The notes: generated by a model from the letters alone, not told the origin. A DNA stretch of 64,000 nucleotides from Akkermansia muciniphila (GCA_945890645.1 CAMDCV010000009.1:45240-109239), one strand, 5' to 3'; positions 1 through 9,044 are shown, counted from the stretch's first letter. Numbers and translations are program-made.

Positions 1-1
1 G

Positions 2-433
2 CTACCCGCGCAGGAAACACACTCCCATACGGACCTACTGAGTATCGAAGAAGCTGAGCGCATTCGCATCGAAAACGGCATCCCTGCATGGGGACACGAA
101 CTGCAGGAAGGTATGCTGCCGCCCGAAGCAGGATTGGATGCCACCGCCATCTCCTATCAAAAGGGCTGCTACATCGGTCAGGAAGTCATTTCACGCATCA
201 AATCCGCCGGTAAAGTCAACCGTCGCCTCTGTAAGTTTTCGTTAGAAGCGAGTGATGTCTGCGCATGTGCGATCCTACTTGATGAGAATGGCGGGGAAGT
301 CGGCGAACTCACCAGCGTCGCACATCCCTTCGCCCTCGGCTATGTGTCCAAAAAAGCATTCGGGCAAACCAGGTTCACCCTGCGCTTGCCCGATGGTACT
401 CTGCGGGGCGATGCGGCCCGCATTCGCGATTAA
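2..433 (+). CDS. ygfZ: YgfZ/GcvT-domain folate-binding protein (C-terminal part)
   Basis: This gene is cut by the left edge; the frame is open from base 2. The visible 143 residues contain the YgfZ signature KGCYIGQE, preceded by RIENGIPAWG and a LPPEAGLD segment, in the order expected for this family. YgfZ (IbaG/CAF17-related) proteins are GcvT-like tetrahydrofolate-binding proteins that help make or repair iron-sulfur enzymes such as MiaB. They lack the aminomethyltransferase role of GcvT, which is encoded separately at 47272-48369. The stop codon overlaps the stop of the convergent next gene in the tetranucleotide TTAA at 430-433, so there is no room for a terminator between them. Only the C-terminal domain can be judged. 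Confidence 0.9.
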   Translation, partial: LPAQETHSHTDLLSIEEAERIRIENGIPAWGHELQEGMLPPEAGLDATAISYQKGCYIGQEVISRIKSAGKVNRRLCKFSLEASDVCACAILLDENGGEVGELTSVAHPFALGYVSKKAFGQTRFTLRLPDGTLRGDAARIRD

Positions 434-1833
434 CGTTGATAAAGGAAAATCTTTTTCTCGCTGTAGGTGATGACCGCGTCGAGCTCGCGCATGAAGTCCG
501 CGCCGAACAAACCAACATAATCAAGATCGCGACCGCTGCGGGCGGACATATCGGTGGCCAAGGTGCGGCGATTCGTCAGTTGCACTTTACCCAACGTGAT
601 TTTTTTCATCACCGTCTCTCCCGCAGGTGCGCTGCCGCCGATGCCATAAACCAAATGTTCCATTGGTCCTACCTCGCAGCCGCTCTTGTTCGCCTGTTTC
701 AAGTCGAGCAAGGATGTATTCGCACCAGTATCGATCATCCATGTCACCGCGGCGTCATTGAGCGTGCCATCGACAAAAATGTGGTTGCCGCGACGCTCAT
801 AAAGGAAGGCGTTATACTTGCGCAAATTCAGTAACTCCTCAATGGTCAGCGCGCCGCAATAGCGGAGGAAAATATCGCCCGCTTCCGTCCAAGTATCCGC
901 GTATTTTTGGTCTTCATCAGACAAATTTGCCACTGGCACTTGCTGGGTCTTGCCATCATTCAATTTCACCGTCAACACAGTCGGAGTTTTGGAAATGATG
1001 TTCGCCCGGAAGCTCTTGCCGTCGCGCGTTTTGAAAATGCGGAAATTGAGCGTTTCATCTTTGTTCTTCACCTCGCCCTCGACGCCGAGGTCAGCAGACT
1101 TGGCAGCATCGCCCTCGACTTGCGTGCGATCCGATTTGTCGGGTCGGAAAAAGATGCGGTTCTCTTTGTAGGAAATCACCGTGTCCAATTGCGCCAGCAA
1201 ATCCGCACCGAAGAGGCCGGCGGTGTCGTTCGACTTGGCACCATCGGGCTTATCCTTATCCATGTCGGTCGCAAGAATCTTGCGATTTTTGAACAATGAC
1301 TCCCCTAACGAAAGAGTCGGCACGTCCACCCAGCCCGCAGGCACATCACCTGCCACGCCGGATACAATTTCTGTCATCGGTCCGACAACAAGATCGCATT
1401 TTTCGGCAGTTTTGGTGTGCAAGAGACTGGTGCCAGCTCCGGTATCGACGATGAACTTCGCGTCTTTGTTGTTGAGTTTGGAAGTGACGATGATCGAGTT
1501 TCCTTGCAAGGTCATCGGGAAAGATTCGTAGCCACGCAATTCCAGCAACTGCCGCACGCTCAAGCCGAGGCATTTTTGCAGGAACAAGGCTTTTTCTTTG
1601 CTCCACTCCTTGATGTACTGCTGATCTTCTGCCGATAAATTGGTCAAGGGCACAATCGCGCGACGTTTGTTTTCGAGCAACAATGTCGCATTGGTGTCAT
1701 CCTTATCGATGAGCGCCGCCTTGATTTCTTTGCCATTGGAACCTTTGAATACACGCAGCGCTTGCGTGGCATCCTGTGCCATAGCCGTCGAGGCGCAACA
1801 CAGCGCCGTGATAAAAATACTGAATAATTTCAT
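430..1833 (-). CDS. Secreted protein with two SHD1-like plus aspartyl protease units
   Basis: The protein has 467 residues and a signal peptide ending near residue 19 (TAMAQ). It is built from two copies of one module. Each module has an SHD1-like domain (about residues 25-77 and 262-315, with the pattern F.G...K.I.A and VPL.NLS.EDQ.Y) followed by a retropepsin-type aspartyl protease domain. The catalytic motifs are DTGAGTSLL at about residue 130 and DTGANTSLL at about 368. Each has a later hydrophobic GLFGADLL or GLFGADFM segment, as in clan AA proteases. Retropepsins act as dimers, so the tandem units may form one intramolecular active site. The substrate is unknown. The next minus-strand gene also begins with an SHD1-like domain. 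Domain calls rest on motif recognition; the internal duplication is directly visible. Confidence 0.85.
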   Translation of the reverse strand: MKLFSIFITALCCASTAMAQDATQALRVFKGSNGKEIKAALIDKDDTNATLLLENKRRAIVPLTNLSAEDQQYIKEWSKEKALFLQKCLGLSVRQLLELRGYESFPMTLQGNSIIVTSKLNNKDAKFIVDTGAGTSLLHTKTAEKCDLVVGPMTEIVSGVAGDVPAGWVDVPTLSLGESLFKNRKILATDMDKDKPDGAKSNDTAGLFGADLLAQLDTVISYKENRIFFRPDKSDRTQVEGDAAKSADLGVEGEVKNKDETLNFRIFKTRDGKSFRANIISKTPTVLTVKLNDGKTQQVPVANLSDEDQKYADTWTEAGDIFLRYCGALTIEELLNLRKYNAFLYERRGNHIFVDGTLNDAAVTWMIDTGANTSLLDLKQANKSGCEVGPMEHLVYGIGGSAPAGETVMKKITLGKVQLTNRRTLATDMSARSGRDLDYVGLFGADFMRELDAVITYSEKKIFLYQR

Positions 1834-1874
1834 GAGATAAAATGTGTCGAGTCGCTACAAATTGATTCTGCGCC

Positions 1875-3143
1875 TCATTTAAAATCGTTACTTTTCAGAT
1901 ATGCGATCCAATCGGCTTCCATCGCAGCCACGGTATCAAAGCCATAAATTTTGGCCAACTCTTCCAGTTCAGGAATCGCGTTGTTTGACTCGACCCGCCG
2001 AATCGTGCGCGCAAATGCGCAGACGCGCTGTGGATTACTTTGCAGGTAATTTGCTAAGGAATAAACCAGCACCAACTTCGCTGGATTCAAGGTATCAGCT
2101 TCAACGGCGAAAATCTCTTCAAGGTTCGGCTTGATCTTCTCGCGCTTCACTTCCGATTTCAAAATCTTCGGCCAGGCAGTGCCATCGTCGAATCCCGACT
2201 TGGAAGAAATTTCATCGCCGGCAGAGCCACCGACATCGAGCAAGTGGGTTTCCGTTTTTCCGGAGAGCTTGATCTCCTTGTAGTATGCGTGACCTGTAGC
2301 GATGGCGAAATAGCCTTTTTTGCCAACGCTACCGACACCACCCATTTGCTGGTTGAGCAAATCACCGGCGATCACGTGGGTGGGAAACGGTGTGAAAACT
2401 TTTTTGAATTCACGATCGTTGTTCATATTGAACACTGTTGCCATGGCATGAAATTTTCTTTCTTCGCAAAGCTCATCGGGAAGCTCGATCGAAGTGCCTC
2501 CCACCTTGTCCCAAGTGGCAGCTTGTTTCTGGGCACGAAGTTGTCCGTCGGCGTCGGCGGCTTTTGCGCCTAAGATCTCACCATACCAATTACCCAGCCA
2601 CTTGTAGGCCTCACGATCTTCGCAAACGAAAATGACGCGGCGTTTGTCACCCCAATCGCGGCGGAAGTTCATGTGATAAAACGCCATGCCATGCCAGAGG
2701 CGTTCGGCAATCTCGGCGACCACCTGCGGACGTACGTCACCCGCATAGGCGATCAGGAAATGCTCCGTCTCCATTTGCTCGAACAGGCCTTCGGACTGAT
2801 CTTTCGCCAACACCAATTTGCCATCCAGTTTTTTATAAGTGCCCGAATCGATTTTGACATCTTTTTCCGGCTCACTCAATTCACCAGCCGTGAGGATGGA
2901 TTCGGGCGCTTGCACGTTTTCCACGAGATACTGACGATCCGCCAGCGATAGCTCGGTCACGGGAAGTTTGATTTCCTTGCGGTCCTTCGTCACTAGAGTC
3001 GCGGTTGCGCCCTCGAGCTTACCCAAGGTGGCATCCACAGTCGAACCCTTCAAAGAGGTCCAGGTGCGAACATCCTCCGCCATTGTCACAGCCGAAAGCG
3101 CGATACCAACGGCAACAGTTATACGATAGATTGTGCTTTTCAC
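1875..3143 (-). CDS. Secreted SHD1-domain protein of unknown function
   Basis: I place the start at a GTG at 3143. It is followed by a normal signal peptide (KSTIYRITVAVG, cleavage near TMAED), and the in-frame ATG at 3224 would add a basic 27-residue extension that overlaps the divergent flavin reductase gene. The mature protein (about 400 residues) begins with an SHD1-like domain (SLKGSTVDATL to LSLADRQYL). A long region follows that I do not assign, containing TEHFLIAYAGD, HMNFRRDWGD and VDVGGSAGDE-like segments. TEHF.I...G resembles secreted proteins with a peptidase-MA-like fold, but I see no HExxH motif. The SHD1 domain is shared with 430-1833 and 62756-63451. The role is unknown, probably envelope or periplasmic. 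Confidence 0.8.
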   Translation of the reverse strand: MKSTIYRITVAVGIALSAVTMAEDVRTWTSLKGSTVDATLGKLEGATATLVTKDRKEIKLPVTELSLADRQYLVENVQAPESILTAGELSEPEKDVKIDSGTYKKLDGKLVLAKDQSEGLFEQMETEHFLIAYAGDVRPQVVAEIAERLWHGMAFYHMNFRRDWGDKRRVIFVCEDREAYKWLGNWYGEILGAKAADADGQLRAQKQAATWDKVGGTSIELPDELCEERKFHAMATVFNMNNDREFKKVFTPFPTHVIAGDLLNQQMGGVGSVGKKGYFAIATGHAYYKEIKLSGKTETHLLDVGGSAGDEISSKSGFDDGTAWPKILKSEVKREKIKPNLEEIFAVEADTLNPAKLVLVYSLANYLQSNPQRVCAFARTIRRVESNNAIPELEELAKIYGFDTVAAMEADWIAYLKSNDFK

Positions 3144-3222
3144 GTAAGCAGTCTCAGGACCACGCACCGTGAAAGCAAGAAAAAAACGCTCGCGGCGTGT
3201 GGCAAAGCGTGTAGTTTTTCTC

Positions 3223-3816
3223 ATGGAATTTGATCTAACGGGGCCACATGCGGACGACGCCTATCGAATTTTAAGCTCCCTCGTGACGCCACGACCGATT
3301 GCATGGATCACCACTCTGAATGAGGACGGCAGTATCAATGCCGCGCCCTTTTCGCATTTTAATGTCGTCGGTGACGATCCGCCGATGGTGATGTTTTGCC
3401 CCAGCAATCGCGATGATGGCACCCCCAAGGATACCGCACTGAACTGCCGCCGGAATGGCGAATTTGTTGTCAATTTCGTCGATGAATCACTGTGTCCCAT
3501 GATGGTGCGCAGCTCCGCACCCCTCCCCTACGGCGAAAGCGAAATCACCCGTGAAGGCCTTGCTACGGTCGCTAGCAACAGCGTCGCCGTGCCCCGCATT
3601 GCACTCGCCCCCGCTGCGCTGGAGTGCCAGGTGCACGATATTTTGGAGATGGGAAACAATCGACTGATCATCGGACTTGTGCAGCGCGTTCACGTGAGCG
3701 ATGCCCTCATCGATCCGCTGACAAAGCGAATTCACTACCACCCGATTGGTCGCATGGCATCGCCCGATTGGTACTGCCGCACCACCGACCAATTTAGCAT
3801 GCCGCGTCCGCGTTGA
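3223..3816 (+). CDS. Flavin reductase-like (DIM6/NTAB family) protein
   Basis: The 197-residue protein starts at the ATG at 3223 (MEFDLTG); an upstream ATG at 3169 would only add a lysine/arginine-rich leader. It has the split-barrel FMN-binding fold of the flavin reductase family. The N-terminus YRILSSLVTPRPIAWIT is a hallmark of the family, followed by the NAAPFSHFNVVGDDPP segment that lines the flavin site and a later GEFVVNF strand. Family members bind FMN and either reduce free flavin with NAD(P)H for a monooxygenase or act alone. No monooxygenase partner is nearby, so the substrate cannot be named. It is divergent from the SHD1 gene, whose GTG start lies 80 bp away. Confidence 0.9.
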   Translation: MEFDLTGPHADDAYRILSSLVTPRPIAWITTLNEDGSINAAPFSHFNVVGDDPPMVMFCPSNRDDGTPKDTALNCRRNGEFVVNFVDESLCPMMVRSSAPLPYGESEITREGLATVASNSVAVPRIALAPAALECQVHDILEMGNNRLIIGLVQRVHVSDALIDPLTKRIHYHPIGRMASPDWYCRTTDQFSMPRPR

Positions 3817-3846
3817 GTGCTGATATTGAAGAGCAAAAGTGGGAAA

Positions 3847-5259
3847 TTATTTCTTCCACCGACCGTGCTGCAACACTTCCGCTGGCACAAGCGACTCCCA
3901 TCGAGGATCACCATGCAGCCACATCTCGCGCACTTCATAGCTGCTGATGCGCATCAATTCGGCATCGCCTTCCGCGATCTCACGGATTTGCCCGATCTCG
4001 ATCAGATACTCTAACAATTTTCTCTGCTCCACGGGTACACGAGCCGTGCGCGCAGTCGAAATTTCATCGGTGCCCTGCCGCGCCATGGGATAAACATACA
4101 GCCGCAAGCCATGGCGAAGCATACGCCCGAACGACTCTAATAATCCGCCTGGAATTTCCTCATACCATTTTTCTTGGAACAATTCTTCAAACAAAGGAAC
4201 GCCCAAAACGATGCCCACCGGCTTGCGCGTGTGGCGCGTCACGAATTCACTGAGACGGAAAAAGCGGGCGTATTTGGACACAAGCACGTGCTTGCCCATT
4301 GCCTGCAAAACATCAGCACGCGCGAGAAAATCTTCTTTGTTCACCGTGCCTTCGTGTGTTAGCAGGTTGTTCATCGTCAGCTCCATCACTTCGAGACAGT
4401 CCTTCGCTTCGTCGCCGAAATCATCACGAAATGACTGCGCTCCCCGTGCGAGCATGTCCATGTGCAAGCGCGTAACCGGATCAAAGCTGCCGCGTTTTAA
4501 CAAAACCGACTTGCCATAAAACACATCCGAAGCCTGCTGAATGGAACCATCCGGACCAAACAACGCGGCATCCGCAAGCCCTTGCTCCACCAGCGACAGC
4601 GCACACACCCTATCCTCAAATGCCGCAGAAGAAAACGCTGTGCCCTCGACGTGCAGCATGTCGATCTCCACACGACGACGATCCAGTCCCTCCATCAGTG
4701 CGTGCAGCATCTCCGGCAGCGCGTGGCGATGATAGAATGCCGCAGAAAGAAGATTCACCCCGAGCACTCCGAGAGCCCACGCTTGTTCGGCATTGGTGTC
4801 ATCGAGCAAACGCACGTGCAGCACAATCTGCTGGATCTCACCGCGCGGCTCATCTTGAAAACGCACGCCCATCCAGCCTTGGCAACAACTGCTATCCACA
4901 TCGCGAAATCCCCTCGCCCGCACCGTATCGGCCAACGCGAAAAAAGTCGTGCGCTCGCCGCGCTTTTCATCGAGCCGTTGCTGCAAGATGCTGAACTCGT
5001 GATCGAGCATGGCCTTCAGCCGCTGCACGGATACATAGCGATCACAGCGACCATAAATTTCATCGCTGAAGGTCATGTCATAGGCGGACATCGTCTTCGC
5101 CACCGTGCCTGCCGCGCCACCCGCGCGGAAAAACCAATTCGCGATTTCTTGGCCAGCGCCGATTTCCGCGATCGTGCCATAGCGCAGCGGATCGAGATTG
5201 ATGGCCAACGCTTTTTCTAACGTGCCCCTGCTTTTGGCGGCGATCAACTCGTCGTGCAT
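3847..5259 (-). CDS. Conserved protein of unknown function (about 470 aa)
   Basis: This is a cytoplasmic protein without a signal peptide. I recognise it as a conserved family of about 470-480 residues found in several Gram-negative phyla. Its N-terminus is very characteristic (RGTLEKALAINLD, then TIAEIGAGQEIANWFF and TMSAYDMTFSDEIYG). Some databases label the family nicotinate-nucleotide adenylyltransferase. I see no HxGH or other nucleotidyltransferase signature, so I do not accept that name. The C-terminus (EYLIEIGQIREIAEGDAELM) is well formed and the gene looks intact. It lies 38 bp downstream of the SH3-like gene on the same strand, so the two may be co-transcribed. The function is unknown. 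Confidence 0.85.
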   Translation of the reverse strand: MHDELIAAKSRGTLEKALAINLDPLRYGTIAEIGAGQEIANWFFRAGGAAGTVAKTMSAYDMTFSDEIYGRCDRYVSVQRLKAMLDHEFSILQQRLDEKRGERTTFFALADTVRARGFRDVDSSCCQGWMGVRFQDEPRGEIQQIVLHVRLLDDTNAEQAWALGVLGVNLLSAAFYHRHALPEMLHALMEGLDRRRVEIDMLHVEGTAFSSAAFEDRVCALSLVEQGLADAALFGPDGSIQQASDVFYGKSVLLKRGSFDPVTRLHMDMLARGAQSFRDDFGDEAKDCLEVMELTMNNLLTHEGTVNKEDFLARADVLQAMGKHVLVSKYARFFRLSEFVTRHTRKPVGIVLGVPLFEELFQEKWYEEIPGGLLESFGRMLRHGLRLYVYPMARQGTDEISTARTARVPVEQRKLLEYLIEIGQIREIAEGDAELMRISSYEVREMWLHGDPRWESLVPAEVLQHGRWKK

Positions 5260-5297
5260 GGCGGCAGGTTGCTAGATTTTCAAAATACGGGCAATAC

Positions 5298-5642
5298 TCA
5301 ATCGACTGCCTTGAGCAAATAATCCGCCACCCAACCTTGTTCGCCACGATCATTCTGGCACCAATGCCAGCGATGGATCTGGCGGGTCGATTGCAAGGCA
5401 TCACCGCGCTTCAAGGTCAACACCGTGGGATCAAATGCCGTGATCGCACTGAAACGACCTTCACCCAGCGGTTCGAGAATCTCCTCCGGCACGTAGCCAT
5501 TTTTCCCATCACGATTCTCCGCCCACACCCAGCCCGGCCAAGTCTGATCACAGAGGCCCGTGGTCACTTCATCACCCGGTTGCAAAAACAACGGGTCACT
5601 GTCCTTGTCCTCATAATCCGCATTCGCCACAAAATTCGTCAT
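5298..5642 (-). CDS. Small tandem SH3-like domain protein
   Basis: The 114-residue protein has no signal peptide. It contains two consecutive variant SH3 domains. The first (about residues 5-60) has the ALYDY-like NADYEDKDSDPLFLQPGDEV and the WVWAENRDGKNGYVP core. The second (about 62-112) has TAFDPTVLTLKRGD and WHWCQNDRGEQGWVA. Bacterial SH3 domains of this eukaryote-like type usually bind proline-rich peptides or act as small adaptors; the partner here is unknown. The gene is upstream of the conserved unknown at 3847-5259 on the same strand. A short repeat shared with 9206-9241 starts just upstream of its start codon (5652). Confidence 0.8.
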   Translation of the reverse strand: MTNFVANADYEDKDSDPLFLQPGDEVTTGLCDQTWPGWVWAENRDGKNGYVPEEILEPLGEGRFSAITAFDPTVLTLKRGDALQSTRQIHRWHWCQNDRGEQGWVADYLLKAVD

Positions 5643-5651
5643 GCAAGGACC

Positions 5652-5687
5652 ATAGAAACGCCTACTTACAAACGCAAGAATTTCCCG
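5652..5687. repeat. Left direct repeat R1 bounding the 5.7-9.2 kb segment
   Basis: These 36 bases match 9206-9241 without gaps at about 30 positions. The match includes a perfect 20-mer at 5668-5687 and 9222-9241. The copies are in the same orientation and bracket an AT-rich orphan gene and two secreted proteins. The repeat lies just upstream of the SH3 gene start. The partner lies just upstream of the symporter gene at 9290, so the two may once have been a single intergenic site. Confidence 0.75.
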
Positions 5688-5761
5688 TTTTTTTGTAGAG
5701 TAAATCGTTCAAAAGTCATGAGGCCACACATGAAGGCAACACCGAATCTGCCCCCATTTAT

Positions 5762-6388
5762 TTATTCTCGATAAGGGTAATTGTAATCTGGACTTTTGTT
5801 AATTAATTTGTATTCATCAAGTGGAAATTGATTCCATTTGTTGCCGTTGTAATCAACGACTTGATGATGGCAAAAATGATAATTACTATCGTGAAACATT
5901 TGGTGTATATACACATTTTTATCCCAATCAAAGTCTTCACCAGTTGGCTTATACTCTCCAAAAGATTCAAAAGCAATAAATGTTCTCTTCGAGAATTTTT
6001 GATTTATAGTGTGGCAGTGAAGTAACATTCTGCATATATACTCTGATGTGGGCGTGCCATTGTTAATTTTTTTTATAACATCATTGATTAAATCACTATT
6101 AAGTATGTAAATTCCATGCATTCCATAATGATCATTTAATACGTGCGTGAAATAAATACTGCCAAGAGTATTGAAGATCGTGGCCAGATTAAATTGTTGA
6201 TGCAGCTCCATTACAGGGCAACAGGGTTGTATGAAATCGTTTATGCCTAGATCATTAGAGTAGCAATCATAAAGGGAATCACTCTGTTCCTGACTTTCAT
6301 TTTGAAATAAAAATGAGCTGAGTAGTACTTCTTGAAATTCCGAGTCTATTTTTTTTCCATTGAAACAAAACCGGCCCACAGAACGCAT
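5762..6388 (-). CDS. AT-rich orphan protein of unknown function
   Basis: This is a 208-residue open frame with no signal peptide and no family I recognise. Its base composition is far more AT-rich than the neighbours, with many AAT, TAT and TTT codons. The protein is rich in Asn, Asp, Tyr, His and Phe (for example HQMFHDSNYHFCHH). There is a possible metal-binding look from clustered His and Cys (CPVMELHQ, CRMLLHCH, HFCHH), but no known motif. The odd composition and the flanking direct repeats suggest horizontal transfer. Part of a larger effector or cargo gene is possible. Coding status is supported by length and codon periodicity only. Confidence 0.6.
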   Translation of the reverse strand: MRSVGRFCFNGKKIDSEFQEVLLSSFLFQNESQEQSDSLYDCYSNDLGINDFIQPCCPVMELHQQFNLATIFNTLGSIYFTHVLNDHYGMHGIYILNSDLINDVIKKINNGTPTSEYICRMLLHCHTINQKFSKRTFIAFESFGEYKPTGEDFDWDKNVYIHQMFHDSNYHFCHHQVVDYNGNKWNQFPLDEYKLINKSPDYNYPYRE

Positions 6389-6480
6389 CCATGTTTACTA
6401 TTATTAAGCATAATCTAGTTGTTTTTTCTTAGAAAATGCACTACCGATAAGACCAGAATGGGCGACAATCCTGCGAAATG

Positions 6481-6658
6481 AGCATTTTTCATGCTTCGCT
6501 ATCATTTTCTGCCCTGCTTCGCTCTCTTGATAAAATCTTACCACTTTGCTCATGCCAGCAGGATGACCCATTTCCTGGCGTATGGCAATCTCCTTTGCCA
6601 CTGTCTATTTTTTGGTTACAAAGAAAGATCCACTATAGCCAATAGAAACGCCCTCAAA
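6481..6658. repeat. 178-bp direct repeat R2
   Basis: These 178 bases align without gaps to 9045-9222, and most positions are identical. On the minus strand each copy carries a similar short open frame (6404-6601 and 9016-9231) with the shared peptide IRQEMGHP.GMS. In this copy the frame is broken by a TAG where the other copy has a TCG. I do not recognise the peptide; it may be a gene remnant or simply a structured DNA or RNA element. The repeat ends just upstream of the beta-helix gene at 6723. Confidence 0.8.
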
Positions 6659-6722
6659 AGAAAGAATGTTTGACACAATAGCGACAAGCAGGGAGTTGTT
6701 GGTCGGAATCACTTTACCCAAT

Positions 6723-7736
6723 ATGAGAATACTCCGTTTCATTCTTCTCGCAGCCATCGGTCAAATCACGCAAGCAGCTGACATCACGGTCAATAATCAG
6801 CCCGGTGCTGTCGCTGATTTTTCTTCTCTCTCCGCAGCCTTGACCGCTGCGGAATCTGGCGACCGTTTGTTGATTTCTGGTTCTGCCACCAGTTATGGCG
6901 CTGTGACGATTCCTAAATCTGGTTTGACCCTAGTGGGCATCGGCTATCTACGAAGCGCTAATAACTTGCCCGCCGATGCGTCTGGCAACAATCATTCCGT
7001 AAAATTCAGCCTCTCGCTTGGAGTCGGATCCGCATCGATCAGCGATCTCACAGTGATCGGTTGCGAAATAGCTACTGTAAATTTGTCCGGCAGTCACAGC
7101 CGGGTACTTTTTGATCGTTGCTACATGGACGGATTTATTTACCTGGAACAGGAAAATCTTACTCGATTCACGCGGTGTTATCTTGTCAATGGATTGTCAA
7201 TATCCTCGAGCACGAATTGTTCGGTAGTAGGCTCCATCTTAGGCGGGCTGGCATTAAAAGATTCCGCCATTGCTTCGCATTGTGTGATCCGCTCCACGGC
7301 TGTCCTCGGTTGGTCTGTTCCCAGTGGTGGAACGGTCCTTGGTATCGATGCGACATCTACCGCTTCAAATTTGATTGTGGACAGCACGTCTAGTTCTACA
7401 AACTATGCTCCATCGGTCTTTGGAAGCGTCACGCATTCTATTGGCTTTGGATCGATCGATCTACCCTCCGGCGCAGGAAATCAAGAAGGCTTGGTCAAAA
7501 CCAGTGTCGTAACTGCAACAGGCTCTCTTGACGCGGCTTGGGTTCTAACGCCTACCAGTGCAGCCAAGGGGGCGGCATCGGACGCGACGGACATTGGTGC
7601 CTTTGGTGGTAGCTCACCATACGTGCTATCGGGAGTTCCCGGCGCGCCAAGAATCACCCGCCTCTTGGTTCCGGCTATGGCTTCCCCCACTACGGGACTA
7701 TCCATCGAAGTGGATATCAATCAAGACACACCGTAA
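6723..7736 (+). CDS. Secreted beta-helix (pectin-lyase-like) surface protein
   Basis: I start at the ATG at 6723 because it opens a clean signal peptide (MRILRFILLAAIG, cleavage after TQAAD). The 338-residue protein continues with the SSLSAALTAAESGDRLLISG motif typical of right-handed beta-helix proteins. Repeated turns follow (SGLTLVGIGY, ISDLTVIGCEI, RVLFDRCYMDG, TRFTRCYLVNG), built on short strands rich in Ile, Val, Ser and Asn. The tail is GAFGGSSPYVLSGVPGAPRITRLLVPAMASP. No catalytic acid cluster is evident, so it may bind rather than cleave polysaccharide. It sits one base from the next gene, and the pair is clearly translationally linked. Confidence 0.75.
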   Translation: MRILRFILLAAIGQITQAADITVNNQPGAVADFSSLSAALTAAESGDRLLISGSATSYGAVTIPKSGLTLVGIGYLRSANNLPADASGNNHSVKFSLSLGVGSASISDLTVIGCEIATVNLSGSHSRVLFDRCYMDGFIYLEQENLTRFTRCYLVNGLSISSSTNCSVVGSILGGLALKDSAIASHCVIRSTAVLGWSVPSGGTVLGIDATSTASNLIVDSTSSSTNYAPSVFGSVTHSIGFGSIDLPSGAGNQEGLVKTSVVTATGSLDAAWVLTPTSAAKGAASDATDIGAFGGSSPYVLSGVPGAPRITRLLVPAMASPTTGLSIEVDINQDTP

Positions 7737-7737
7737 G

Positions 7738-8988
7738 ATGATACGCTTGCTTTTATTTTTCTGCTGCACGGTCGCGCCCTTAATACAAGGTGCGCCAATC
7801 GTCTATGCAGAGTATGTCATATCAACTGGCAACCCTGACAACGATCCCGGCCTAGGAAATGGAACCGAGATTTCGCTCGCAGGAAATGTCAACTCAGCTA
7901 CGCTCTCGGTTTCCATCCCGCCCTCGGCATTATCCCTGGACGTACCTGGCAGCTATCTTTTGTCGGTAAGGATCAAGGATTCATCCAATCTCTGGACGAC
8001 ACTGACGAGAACGTTCCAAGTTTCTGCTCCATTGCCCGTATTGCCGGAGCAGGGGGCCTTGACTCATGTCGAGGCCTATGTGAGTGCTGCAGAAATTCCG
8101 AATGACGTGGAGACTGGTCTGGGCATCTCAGTGCTCTCCCCGCCCACAGCACCCCAACCGAGTGGTCATTATTCCCGGGTTTTTCTTCCATCAGATCTTG
8201 AGGGGCTAGCGCCGGGAATCTACCGATTGGCCATGCGTGCGCGTTCCGCTGACGGGCTTTGGAGTGCGCCAGTGTCGCGAACTTTCGCGATTCTAGCGAG
8301 AACCGAACCGCAATTTTATTATCCTCGTTGGAGGATGAAGAATAGCCAAGGAACGATTTTGCAATCCGGTGCATTGAGTGAAGCACCTTTGGAAACATTT
8401 CCCAGGCACTTTGCTGCTAGAATTCCGCTAACCGGCATGTTGCCAGGAAACCATACACTGGAGGTGTCTTTAGAGGATTTATTGGGAGCACCTGCGCGAG
8501 TGGTGGATAGTGATTTTGAAGTCGTGACTCATCGAACCTTATGGGACGAAATTTATTTCAAGGATCCTGTCATTCGCTCAAATCCCAGCTTATCGGGGCC
8601 TTCAGCGGATCCTAATGGTGATGGAGTCACCAACGCCATGGCTTTCGTTTTAGGTCTCGATCCCGAGCAATCGCATGATTGGGTGTTGCGTGCATTGCAA
8701 GGTGCCGTGGGGTCTCCGCGCGCGAAGATCAAGCTCCCTCAAGAACTCCCTCCTGGCGCAGTGGTCAGAATCAAAGGCAACTCAGAGCTTTCATCCTCCC
8801 TATCCATCGTCACTGAGATTCTGCCACCTCTGAACATCAGCACAATACCGACATTCAGCTCGAATCTACAGAATGACGTGCAAGGAAATCCGCTGGCACT
8901 TTTTCTTACACCTCCCACAGGAGGAGTTTGGGATACACGTGGATTTTTCGGACTCGAAATAGAGTACTCGGGTCAATGGCCATGGTAG
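7738..8988 (+). CDS. Secreted protein with repeated Ig-like domains and a calcium-type loop
   Basis: The start is the ATG at 7738, one base after the previous stop, which opens a signal peptide (MIRLLLFFCCTVAPLIQGAP). The 416-residue protein has at least two similar domains. Each begins with a YAEYVIS- or HVEAYVS-like strand plus GLGNGTEISL or GLGISVL, and ends with SYLLSVRIKDSSNLWTTLTRTF or IYRLAMRARSADGLWSAPVSRTF. A calcium-binding-like DPNGDGVTNAMAFVLGLDP segment follows near residue 297. This layout is common in verrucomicrobial exported proteins. It probably partners the beta-helix protein at the cell surface. The function is not known. The pair lies between repeats R2 and R3, so it may be mobile cargo. 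Confidence 0.75.
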   Translation: MIRLLLFFCCTVAPLIQGAPIVYAEYVISTGNPDNDPGLGNGTEISLAGNVNSATLSVSIPPSALSLDVPGSYLLSVRIKDSSNLWTTLTRTFQVSAPLPVLPEQGALTHVEAYVSAAEIPNDVETGLGISVLSPPTAPQPSGHYSRVFLPSDLEGLAPGIYRLAMRARSADGLWSAPVSRTFAILARTEPQFYYPRWRMKNSQGTILQSGALSEAPLETFPRHFAARIPLTGMLPGNHTLEVSLEDLLGAPARVVDSDFEVVTHRTLWDEIYFKDPVIRSNPSLSGPSADPNGDGVTNAMAFVLGLDPEQSHDWVLRALQGAVGSPRAKIKLPQELPPGAVVRIKGNSELSSSLSIVTEILPPLNISTIPTFSSNLQNDVQGNPLALFLTPPTGGVWDTRGFFGLEIEYSGQWPW

Positions 8989-9044
8989 CATAAATGAGTA
9001 AATGAAAAATGGAGGTCAAAAATGGGTGGCAGCCCATGGAAATA

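Noticed and set aside
3847..5259. Naming this protein a nicotinate-nucleotide adenylyltransferase
   Set aside because: The expected HxGH and ISSTxxR motifs are not visible, so the common automatic label is not supported.
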